Below, one piece after another: positions 47,246-58,296 of a stretch of 64,000 bases of DNA; the first letter of the stretch is position 1; each line of letters opens with the position of its first letter. Under the pieces are notes generated by a model. That model saw only the letters and a program-made list of their open reading frames with translations. It was not told the DNA's origin and did not search any database. Made by a program: the position numbers and the translations under genes. The stretch covers positions 522,106,185-522,170,184 of the forward strand of contig NC_081414.1 of assembly GCF_030272615.1 (NCBI RefSeq). The letters are read 5' to 3'. Origin of the DNA: Cryptomeria japonica. Taxonomy: Eukaryota > Streptophyta > Pinopsida > Cupressales > Cupressaceae.

Positions 47246-49948
47246 TTTGGTATCAGAGCCAAGTTACAAACACAGGGATCTCTGGTGTCGCATGTGCCCT
47301 TTGTTGGTGTGAGGTGTATCGATCTTATGTGCATGCTTGTCCTCCTCTTTTTATGTGAATGATTGAGCAGACTTTAACTTGTGTGTAACGTGTGTGTTCA
47401 CACCTTGTTCTCACCTTCTTGATGTTGGTGTTTTTGAGTGATTATATGTGCTTTGTGTGCTTATTGATGTCTTGGTCTATGATTGCTCTTATTCTGAAAG
47501 AGAGTTGTATGTACCTTCCTCATTGAGTGTTGTACTCTTTGGACTAATCCATTTGGGTTGGTCAATGCTTGTCTGGAATTTGAAAGTATGAAGGTGCTTG
47601 TTTAAGATCATGATCTAGCTTAGTGTTGTGCACTTGAAGGACTATGGTAAATACTGAATGCTTATTTTGTAGCAAATTGAATGATTATGACCACTCCTCT
47701 CTCTCTCCTTCTGGAAATTAAAATGTTTGGGATGTTTTTAATTATCTCTGATTTGAGTTTTCTTGTTTGCGAGAGAAAAGGGTGTGACTTCTTGAACCCT
47801 TGTGTGAACCCTATGATGCTTATGTGCTTAGATAATAAAAGGGCTTTGGGTTTGAAAGTTCATATTGGTCATTGGGAGAAAATTGTATGTTTACATTAAA
47901 GAATTCTCCATGTGTATTGTAGGAGTAACATAATTGAATTCTATTTTAAGTAAGGTGCATTAGTATGCGAATAGCTATTATGTGAAACTGCTTTGCTTGT
48001 AAAAGAAGTATAAAAGGGGAACATGTTATAGTAGCTTCGAGAGTGTATTAATGTGTTCCATGAAAGATTGTTTTATTTGTTCCCCTACTAAGTACCAAAC
48101 CTTGGGTTGTGGGTAATTCAATATGTTTAGGGGTAGTATTAGAAGCCACCATTCCTTGAATAGTATGGATTGGCATACGAGTAATGTCGGCGCGAAGCGA
48201 CTTTAGCTTCTCTATTTTGAGGAATGATATGGTTATACTATAAAATTGTATCAAAGGTGTACTAAATACTTTCCCTTTTGATGAGTCTATTTATAGGTTT
48301 ATGTGTGGCAGCCTACTCCTCTCCTGTATTTGAGCTTTTTGATGGTGTTTCTTGAGCATAGTGATGGTGTATTTTGGAGGATCCTTTGCCTTGTCTTCAT
48401 GAAAGGTAGGTTTATCCACATGAGTTTCCAGTTAGTATGTGTTGGTGGACATGTGGGTGGACCTTAGTCAGGTATACCTTTGACTTACGGCAATTATCTA
48501 GATACGTCGCTATGCGGGATGTGACCTATGCGTTCTTTTTCTGTGAGGTACACTACCATGCGGGATACGTCCATTGCGTGTTTTCTCTGCTTGGGGTATT
48601 GCCATGCCGCATGATGACATGATGCGGGGTGATGTCAAGGTGCACATCGCCATGCCAGGTGGGTAGTGTGACTATGTCTCACCACATGATGAGCTACTAC
48701 AATAGCTAGATAGTTGTTCCTTCCTTCCTCGTTGGTGGCTAGATGCTAGTCACATAGTGGTGTTATGTGCAGTTGTGATATTCTTATTATTTCTTTGGGG
48801 ATCAGCAATTTATTTTACTTTGACTTTGAAGGTTTAGCCATGAGCTTGTGATCTTTTGCATATTTGATTTGGTGTTGCAAATTCTGGATTATTTTCTTGC
48901 CTTACTGTTGGAATTGATGATTTATTATCTTTATTCATCTGTACTTTGGTGGCTAAACTGATTTATCCTTATTGTTTTCATATGTTGGTCTTGTGTTGAA
49001 ATGTGAAATTCCTCTCCAAGGATGTATGATACGGATTTGGTAGAGTGTGTATGAGGAAGTGGACGTAAGGAACCTTGAGGATGGGGGTATGTGAGGTTGT
49101 GATGCAGCTAGGATCCACTACCTATCTATGTGTGGTGACTATCTCTTGGAGGCTAACCACCTTACTCAACAAGGGATGTTCACGAAGGTCTTGTATGGAA
49201 GGTAGCACTGCTATGGTGTGCCTAGCACCATCGAGCCTTTGAGTGAGATATTGGATATTTATGATCATATTGTTGTTCTGAGATCAGGCATAGAGATGTT
49301 GATCGTGCATGTTATCTTTGACCGAGCATTAGACATGCTCACATGTGGCCTTTTGTGTTATGCATTCCAGTTATGTGGATGGTTATTATTTGTATCATGG
49401 AGTAAATTGTGTTAACTTGTCACTATGTTATGGGACATAGTCTTTGGAAAGGTTTTCTTATGCCTGGCAAGTGTAAACAATTGAGTTATTTTCATTTCTC
49501 TTATTCATGAAAGTTATCTTGGTTGTAGAAATTAAAATTTTGAAGCTAGTTCTATGCGATATAGTTTTATTAAAAAAGATGTATTGGTAACGGAAATTGA
49601 TCATGATGGCATGTTTTCTTGTCATATTTGGTAGATGAGTATGGTAATTGTTGTTTACCTCTTTGTAATGCATTAATTTGGTGAAATGGAAGGGAGAAAA
49701 TTCTTGTTTCTCTACTATGATTGTGGATAATTTCTAGAATGTTATAAGAAATGTATGGATTTAGATGTATCTTGCTAATGGGTAATGGCATTCGTAAAGG
49801 ATTTAGTAGTAATATTTCATTTATTTATGGAAACATTTCTATGTGCAATTTGATCTTTGTTGAATGAGTTTCAAGGCTCATGCATATGACATGTTCTCCA
49901 TCTAGCCTTATGACTTCCAGGAGTAAGTCGGAACCTAGTGGGGGAGAA
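47246..49948 (+). mobile_element. G2 internal region, non-coding
   Basis: It starts with the primer site TGGTATCAGAGCC (47248-47260) and ends with the polypurine tract GTGGGGGAGAA (about 49938-49948). The 2703 bp hold no ORF above about 70 codons and no Gag, protease, RT or integrase motif. With the LTRs this makes a LARD-like element that would need enzymes in trans. The primer site and the GGGGGAGAATGTAGTACCCC junction are Gypsy-like; that assignment is inference. Confidence 0.8.
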
Positions 49949-51338
49949 TGTAGTACCCCTGCCTTAATCAATTTCTAATCTCGGTTTAATCTTGGTTAGT
50001 TTATCATAATATAATGATTATAGTCAGATGTTTTGATTTAGTGCATAGCTATTAATGTGGTTTTTGTACCAGTTTGTATGCAATTTGTTTAGTGTTCCTA
50101 TTTCACGGTATTAATATCGGGCTAATGCTTTCATTAAGTTTATATATGTATGCATGTATGACTCTTGGTTGCAGGAGATTTCAAGTACAACACCGCATGA
50201 GTGCGAGGTTCATCTTTGCCTTGATTCACAGGTTGAGTGTACCTCCTTAATCCTTAGAGTTGGATTAGGTGGTCATCATGACCTCGTTTGACCATAGTCG
50301 TGCTCAAGTGAGTGTCGTCAGTCGTCATCGGTATTCCCTTTTGGTTGGGTTTGCGAGTCGTCTGTCTAGTTGACCTTCTTGGTTTGCGTGTTTTGTGTGT
50401 ATGGTTAAATTGAGTAAATAATCCTTAATCTTTAATTTGTTTAAATATGTGTTTGTGCATTAAAGATTAATGGACTAGATTAAACAGGGTTTCTTTATGC
50501 GATTATCCTTAATTTGAATTGCTCGATTTTAAATTGGGAGCAAGTTCAATTAAATAGTTAATTTTAATGATTAAATTTGTTATGTTTATACTTATGAAAA
50601 GAAAGATTTAATTTTAATTGAAATAGAATTAATTTTATCTTCTTGGCATTTTGGAAATAGAAAGGTTAAATTGAATTAATTGAGAAAATCAATTTTGAAT
50701 TGAAAAGCAATTTAATTTATTGATATAGTTGGAAAATAAAGATTTTTGAGATTTATTTTAAATAAAAATTTTAAATCCAAAAATGAGATTTTTTGGTCAA
50801 ACTTTTCCATATAACCTAGACTTTTGGAAAATATTGGGGATTGAATTTTTTAGAGAAAAATATATTTTTGGAAAATATTTTGGATGAAAGATTTGGGGAT
50901 TTTGAAAGGAGAAGGATTTCTTGAGCTATAGGTTGGGGCTCTTCATCAAATCCTTTCCAGGAATGCTTATTGAGGTAGGAATTCTGGTTATCAATTAGTT
51001 ATTGTTTAAATTTAAAAAAAAAATGGGCATTGGATGTTCTTCATGCTATTTGATTTTAAATTCTCCATTGTTTTTCTCAAGACTTAGAATTATTGTGGAA
51101 ATAAGTTAAAGATTGGCTTATTGTTGGATCTTCGTGTGAGAAATGAGTTCTATTATACCCAAAAAGATTATTTATTTGGTGGGTTATTCCAACAAATCCT
51201 TCCAATTTTGAAAACATCTCATATTCTGGAAATTATTCCCAATCTATTCTCACAAAATTTCTGAGTATTGTTTAAAAAAAAAAAGATTATTTTAAAGTCT
51301 CTGGGAGACTATATTTTTTTACTGTGTGTGCTTTGACA

Positions 51339-51496
<158 letters not shown>

Positions 51497-51614
51497 CCTA
51501 CGTTGCTGGAAATTGGGACTGTTTATTTTATTTTTAACTGTGTTTATACACAATAATTTATTTTAGAAAGAAAAAATAAATAAATAAATAAAAAAGAATA
51601 ATTTGAAATGTGAA

Positions 51615-51835
51615 ACCCCAACCATGTGGGAGAGTTCCCCACCACGTGGAGGGGTGTTGTATGTCCCTTTGGGCAGCAGCGCTTCCCATGGGGGCTGTGT
51701 GCTCCCTTTGGGAACAACAGCGCTCCCATCGGGGTTGCGTGCTCCCATTGGGAAGCAGCGCTTCCCCAAGGGGAAGCATGAGCTCCCAAGGTGGGGGGCC
51801 ATGTGGGGGTCCATGTGGGTACCCTCCCCCATATA
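51615..51835. repeat. GC-rich tandem-repeat block in G2 3' LTR
   Basis: About three units of roughly 39-40 bp, each with a GGGA(A)GCAGCGCTTCC-like and a GTGCTCCCTTTGGGA-like half. One CACGTG (51653-51658) and three CATGTG hexamers flank the block. The counterpart is 62420-62695. Confidence 0.85.
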
Positions 51836-54314
51836 AATGTTTTTTTTAAGTTTATAAAAGAACATTTTTTTTAATGTATTTTTTTAATCAAAAAAATATA
51901 TATATAATATTTTAATATTATTTAATGTTAATTTTTAATTAAGTTTTTAATTATGATTAATGTGGCACAAATTATAATTTATGATTAATTTGATATTAAT
52001 TAATTGTATAATGGAATATATACGTTAATTAATATTCAGATTTCATTTTATGATTAACGCACTTTTTCTAATTAAATTCTAGAATTGCTAATTTCGCAAT
52101 TAAATATTAATTGGCTATATTTTATTAATCTTGGATTAATAAATATATATACCTTAATTAATAGTTAATTTGGGTATTTCTCTAATTGAGGAAGTATTGT
52201 TTTAAAAAGAAAATAGAATATTATTTTATTGGAAAATTGTTGAAATAAGATATATTTACTAATTGATTATTTTAAATAATATTTTATTCAAGAACATATC
52301 ATTTGAGTAATTGAGAAGTAAATGAAATATTTTATGATTGGATATTTTGATCATTTAAATGATATACTATTGGAAATTAATAATGTATTGTTTGGAATGT
52401 TGGTGAGTTAATGGTATTTTCAATTTGTAAAATAAATGGTATGGTTATAATCTTCCTCTACTTTGAGACATAGGCGAATGGACCATTGAGATTGTGGTAT
52501 TGTACTCACCTGGTAACAATGATTTTTTTGTCAATGCTTTTTGAAAACTTAGATCAATTAGAGAATTGGATCAACTTTTATGTTTAAATCAATATGGGAA
52601 AATATTGCCTTTTCCAGTCATTGTCTATGCGAGTTTAATTTCTATATTCGCTTTTTCTTAAGTAATGGCAAGTTTTGATTTATTCGATTGGACCCTATTG
52701 TATGGATTGATTTGGGTACCTATTCCAGTTCTCGGTTTCAAGTTTGACTATTATTTTGTGGTAGTGTCATAATTGGTCATATCCTTTGTGTGGGTGTCGA
52801 ATGATGATTCGTGGTTGACCATAGTTGGTCAGGTCTCTGGTTAGAGTACCATCAGTAAGTGTACCTCTTTTGAGTCGTGTTTGACCAGATAGTTGTTCCC
52901 TACTTTTGAACTCCATTTGCTTGACCATGTGTGTTCATTGGTTTATGAGGTTGCTTGGGTATAGTCTAGTGTCGTAAGGAAAAGTAGCTTTCGATTGGGG
53001 GCCGCGCCCAAAGTGGCTGCTAGGTAACCCATCGAAAGTGAGTCTAATAAGTGATAACCTAACAGTAGATTAGAATGTTAATCTCTAAGTAAGATAATTG
53101 TGCCTCACACATGGGACGAGTGCTAACACAGACTCGACATACTGTGAGAAGGCTTGAAATGGCAAACCATCATCCTTGTCTTCACGAAAGGATGTGTGGG
53201 TCCACATGAGGCTTGGATGGGCCGGAGATACATATTAGGTTGCCAGGGTAACCCAGTGTATGGGGCTAGAACCTATGAAGACCTGTCATGGTAACCATAC
53301 CAGGTTGTGTGATGACACTTGTCCCTACATTCGCTAGTGTGTTGTCATATTATCCTATTAGGAGAACATTTGTGGGTCATCCTATTGTCTATGCCCTTAT
53401 GAGTATCGGGTTTCATGTGAGACCTTGGGTGGTGATGACTCAGTTTTGTGGATGTCCTAATGGACCTTTGTATTAGCTTCGATTTTGTTCAGTTGGATCC
53501 TTTCCTTTTCAAGGGTCATTTATATCTTAATTGACCGATGTGGTTGTTTGTATATTGATTATGTTTCGCCTTGATGGTAGGATTGTAAATTATGAGAACT
53601 TCATGTATTCTTAACTTTATTAATTATCAGAGGGGTCTTGCAGTTGGGTAGACCCAGAGATGTAGCCCTTTAGGGGTGAACTCCGAGATCATTTTGGTGT
53701 TATGTGATGTTATTCTCTTATGTTTCCCTTATTCATCTTTATCATGTATGAATAGCTTGTCTTAGAATGTATAAGTGGATAAGATGGAATTAACTTTAAA
53801 TGCTTATATGCAGTCCTTTCTTGAATGCAGTAAATGGGAACATGAAAGAATGTAGCTTAGGATAATGGATTTTATTCGGTTGTTGTTAAGGAAATTAAGT
53901 ATACATGGAAAGATCTCATATGTTTATGATGAAATTCTAGTGTGTTAGAATATTAGATGCATGGCTTATATTTAATGCAAAGTATGAATGATGGGTATGA
54001 ATAAATCTTAATGGATGAACCTTATCTTGTGAATTATATTTCCATCTTTTGAAAAAAATTATCCTTGTATAAGAATCATCTCGTTATAAGATAATAAGCT
54101 TATTGGATTTAATTTTATGAGTTAAGTTAAATGTGTAATTAAGTAATCTCATTGGGAAACTCTTTAGGTGTTAGTTGATGTCTTCCGCTATGTAATCTGA
54201 AACTTTGATATCTCGTTGTATATTAATGTTGTGTTTATCTTAAAAAAACAATTATTGCACTCTATTCTTGTGTTATGGCTTAATCCCTTCAGGGTTTCCT
54301 AGCGGGGCATTACA

Positions 54315-55203
54315 CACTGTTCTTTTACCTGGGAGATCTAGGGTAAAGTGTGGATGCAATGGAAAGTTTATTAGGTAATGTAGAATAGTTTTAAGGAATT
54401 CCTTTGGCACTGGATTTTCCCTACCAAGCTTCCCATGATTAAGACCCTCTAGTTCTTTGTCCTTCCTATGACCTGTTGGCATATTTGGAAGAAGAGAAAC
54501 AATAGAATTTTTAGGGAGATTGAGTGTTCTTTTCAGGTGGTTTTTGAAAATATTTGTAGGGCTATTAAAGAAAACATCAATACCATTCACAAAAGTAATA
54601 AGAAGTGTAGTTATATTGACATTACTGATAATGAGAAAAACATTCTAACTTAATGGAATTGGATACACAAGGTCTATAAGTCTGATATGAAGAGTAGAAG
54701 AGGTAATTTTGTGTGGAGGTTCCCTCGTGATGATTAGGTTAATATGAACTTTGGTGGTGCAGCTAAAGGAAATTCAGGGAATGCTGGAGGGGGAGAGGTC
54801 ATCAGAAACTCTTATGGATTTTGTGTTGCTGTGACTGCCTCTCCCTTTGGAGTTCAAAACAACCATGTGGAAGAAGCTCTGGCAATGTTAAAATGTCTTT
54901 GACTTGTTCAGAGTTAAAAGAATTTGGCTAGAGGGGGACTCCCTTAATATAATTCAGGCTATTAAAGGTATTAGTTCCCCTTCTAGGAATATCAAAAATA
55001 TCATTGATAATGCAAAAAATTCGTTAGATGCCTTGAATAGTGTGATTATTACCCATACCTTTAGGGAAGGTAACAGGGTAGCCAATTTATTAGCCAATGA
55101 GGGGGTCATTGTAGTGGAGGATGCTAATTATATCGAAGAGTCATCATGTAAGAACGGAGTCCAAGAGCAATTATTTTATGACAGAGTCCATGGTACATAT
55201 TAA
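54315..55203 (+). pseudogene. Older LINE ORF2 C-terminus: RNase H
   Basis: It begins directly at the end of the G2 LTR with HCSFTWEI, the last part of the LINE zinc-binding region, so G2 lies in this LINE. HIWKKRNNRIFREIECSF follows, then RNase H with NFGGAAKGNSG (the catalytic Asp of FDGAAKGN is Gly), HVEEALAMLK and RIWLEGDSLNIIQAIKGIS. The TAA stop is at 55201-55203. Several in-frame stops. It is clearly homologous to 45540-44660 but more decayed. Confidence 0.88.
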
Positions 55204-56521
55204 TTTCATTGTTACCTTTCTAGGTTCGGACTTCAATGATATATTTTGGAGTGAGACAGATTGTCAGTTGATTACCTATCTCAGGCGTTGCGATAATGAG
55301 TATATGTGTGAAGGGCCTTATCATATTAAGTGTTGGGTTAATTTGTATGTTTTAAAAGGCTACTTGAAAAACAAGAAAATCACTTTGGTTTTCAATTCCA
55401 GCGTCTTTTTTCTTCAGCATTTGGTTAGTTTGTGCTCCTTTGAGGGTTTCAACTTGAACAACTATCACATTATGGGAGGAAATTTTAACCATAATGAGCC
55501 TACTAGCTGTAATAGTTGGAAAGGTGAAAGGAAAATTTGGAGAAGGTTGCACAGATATGGTTTCACCGATTATATGGAGAAATTACATGGGAGAAAGAAG
55601 TCCATTTCCCGTGGTTTTGCCAAGGGCTGGAAAAATAATAAAGTTACTCTATTCGGTCAGACCTGGAAAGTGGATGAAGATTTGGTGGCTGAGGTTACCG
55701 GTTTGCAGAAGGATGGCATCAAGTTTTACAAAGACCGCAAGTTCTTGATGGAAGCCATCAATAATTTCCCCAAAAACAAAGAAGAAAGGGCTTGGCTCGC
55801 CAAAAAGGATAATGCTTCCTATTATCTCCCTAACTAGGTAAAATCTTTCTGGTAGATAATGTTGAAAGTGTTAATGGAGTATCTTATGGTTGATGGTAGG
55901 TTTTTGAAAGTCTACAATTGCCAGTTTGTTATCCTTAACCATTTTCGCCATGGCTCTAAGATTTCTCTATCCTTCTACTTGGCCTCCTCCCTTAATGATA
56001 GTCTGGCTGACCATGCTAAGAAACCTAATGCCTACCCCATTTCTCACTAAGGTCTTATTTTGTTAATATATGAGCATCTTAAGGGTAAAGATAAGGCTAA
56101 TAAGGATGATCCTTTTGTGGAGAATGCCCATATTTTTTAGGATTATGATGGCTCTAACTCTAATGGGGATTCTTCTAATCTTCCTCCTAAAAATAAATCA
56201 AGGGTTAGTGAAAAAAATAAAGAAGACACTGAAGAGAATGTTGGTTCTAAGCAGGAGCAGGAGATGGAGGTTGAGGGTGAGGAAGGGGACAGAGTTAATG
56301 AGCAGAGAGAAGAGGACACTGAAGAGTCAGAGGCGAAGGATAATCCCTATGTTTTGGATAATAGGGATGATGCTCAGCATAAGTTGGAGGAGGGAAACCC
56401 TAGGTTTGAGGATTCTACCCCGTATATGGAGAATGTGGATTCCATTCTGAATGTTGCTAGAAACAACACTCTAAAAATTTTCAATTTCTAAAAGTGGGTG
56501 GTTGATAACATCACTAGAATT
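55190..56521 (+). pseudogene. Older LINE ORF3, N-terminal and middle part
   Basis: ATG at 55190 overlaps the ORF2 stop by 14 nt. One frame is kept for 444 codons with only nonsense changes (stops near 55835, 55853, 56048, 56138 and 56488). It has an N-terminal region (IMGGNFNHNEPTSCNSWKGE, RLHRYGFTDYMEKLHGRK), then VTLFGQTWKVDEDLVAEVTG, KFYKDRKFLMEAI, MEYLMVDGRFLKVYN and SFYLASSLNDSLADHAKKPN. An acidic linker rich in Glu and Asp follows. It is cut at the AACATCACTAGAATT target site by the younger LINE and resumes at 42601 on the - strand. I know no function for it. Confidence 0.8.
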
Positions 56522-56581
56522 CAATTAAAAAGCATAACATTCAATCATCCAATAAGTTGTTAGGGGGGATATTGAAATTGA

Positions 56582-56667
56582 GGGAACAACATTTGCAGTG
56601 GGAAATTTGAAATCGAGAAATGGAGGGAATAGCATTTGCAGTGGGAAATTTGAAATCGAGAAATGGA
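56582..56667 (+). repeat. 43-bp tandem duplication at LINE 5' end
   Basis: Two nearly identical 43-bp units (56582-56624 and 56625-56667), each ending GAGAAATGGA. They bracket the apparent ORF1 start at 56620 and put a second ATG (56663) in another frame. Confidence 0.9.
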
Positions 56668-58296
56668 GAGAACAGTGATGTTGGATCCTCTAGTTCTGAA
56701 TCCACTACAGCTCAAGGACAAGCATCTGATGATGAGGATGGAAGGCAGGATGGGGACCCACGAATATGGGACCCTCCTCCTGATCCCGAAAACTTAAAAA
56801 ATTCTCAAGATTCAAGTCCCGAGGCAGTGAAGATTGACTCAGAAGATATCAAGGAGGGGTGAATATCTAAACCCTAGAATAGTCTCTTTGCAAGACAAGC
56901 ATCTGGTAAATTGACTGGTAAATCATCTTTCCCCTTTGGGAAGGATATATTAGATAATAGAATAGGTAAACTTACGATTGAGATTCATGATATAGTTATT
57001 GATCATAGCATCTCTTTGATGTCTTTTTCTTTGGTGGGGAAATTTGTTGGACCTTGACCTAATATTGAGGATGTTAGGTCCTTTGTTAAGATAAAATGGA
57101 GAATGAAAGGACAGGTTGATGTCTTTGCCTTTCCTAGAGGCTTTTTTGTTTTCTCTTTCTCATGCAGGGAAGATATGGAAGTTTCTTTAAGTGGTGGCCC
57201 CTGGATGTTTGGCAAATCCTCTCTTTCTGTTAGAAAATGGTCCCCTAACATGGAACTCAATGATTCTTTCTTTGAATCTGCTCCAATGTGGGTTAGGTTG
57301 CCTGGGCTGCCATTGGAATATTGGGTGGAGGATGTTTTCTCAGGAATCACTAACTCCTTTGGGGAGCTTGTTGTGATAGACCCAATGATAGTAGCTCGCA
57401 AGAGATTGGTGTATGCATGCATCTGCATCAACATATCACAGAATATGGACCTCCCAAGTACTATTGATATAAACTTCAAACTTAGGTTATGGGAATAATC
57501 CATAGAATTCAAATCTCTCCCATTTGTTTTCTTCTCTTGCAAAAAAGCAGGTCACTGGGCTAAGGCTTGCCCTAGCAACCCTAAAAAACCTGTGATGAAA
57601 GAAAAAAATATTCACAAACTGGTATGGAAAGAAAAAAATAATAACAAAGACTGCAACAAGTTGGAAGAAAAAAGTGGAAACTTGGCAAATATATCAGAAC
57701 ACCTGGAAGCAGATAGCATTGACCCTCCTAAGAACCCCCCTTTGAAGGGGAATAAAAAGAATGAAACCAAGTAGTTTGATATCAAAACAAGCAATACCTT
57801 TGAGGCTCTACAGTCACAGGCAAAGGAGAATGAAATTAGTGAAGAGAGACTTGAAGATGGTGAGATTGAGAATATCACTGATTCTCATCCTGAGGATTTT
57901 CATGAACCTATATCAAAAAAAGATGAACACTGTTTAGAGGATGAGTTTCAAGAACATGAAATAAAACTAGGAAGGAGTAACAAGTTTGGGTTGCCGCAAG
58001 TAAACTTAAATGCCTTATTCCAGGATATAGAAGTCGATATGACCACTTCATCCCAAAAAAGAGAAGACCTATGGAGCAACATGCAAGATGAGTCTAGAGC
58101 AGAACAACAACAAGAAAACACAACAGGAAATGGAAATAAAATTAAAACCAAGAAGGTAGGAGGCCTTAATGGAGTAAAAACTAGAACTAGATCCAAGGCT
58201 GATTTTGGGGCTTCAAGATCCCCACCGAGATGTAAAACTATGAAATGGCATAGGGACCAGGAGAGTAAGCAAAACATAGCTAATGGAAGGCAATGA
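56620..58296 (+). pseudogene. LINE ORF1: DUF4283-like, zinc-knuckle protein
   Basis: One frame from 56620 to TGA 58294-58296, about 558 codons, with stops near 56860, 56878, 57056, 57497 and 57772. The N-terminus is acidic and Ser-rich. A DUF4283-like domain spans about 56930-57480 (FSLVGKFVGP, GFFVFSFSCREDMEVSLSGG, PWMFG, PMWVRLPGLPLEYW). A knuckle follows, FFSCKKAGHWAKAC, with its first Cys replaced by Phe. The C-terminus is highly charged. Plant LINE ORF1 proteins of this type bind the element's RNA. The stop overlaps the ORF2 start as ATGA. The chosen ATG lies in the 43-bp duplication, so the true start is uncertain. Confidence 0.88.

Noticed and set aside
51544-51865. Overlapping open frames on both strands in the GC-rich LTR block
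   Set aside because: Tandem repeats open in several frames at once; a property of the repeat, not a gene. The same holds at 62307-62740.
54315-54330. Common cause for the G2 insertion point and the inversion breakpoint, since both fall in the LINE zinc-binding region
   Set aside because: The sites differ by about 15 nt in different LINE copies and the inversion broke the LTR interior, not its end; treated as coincidence.
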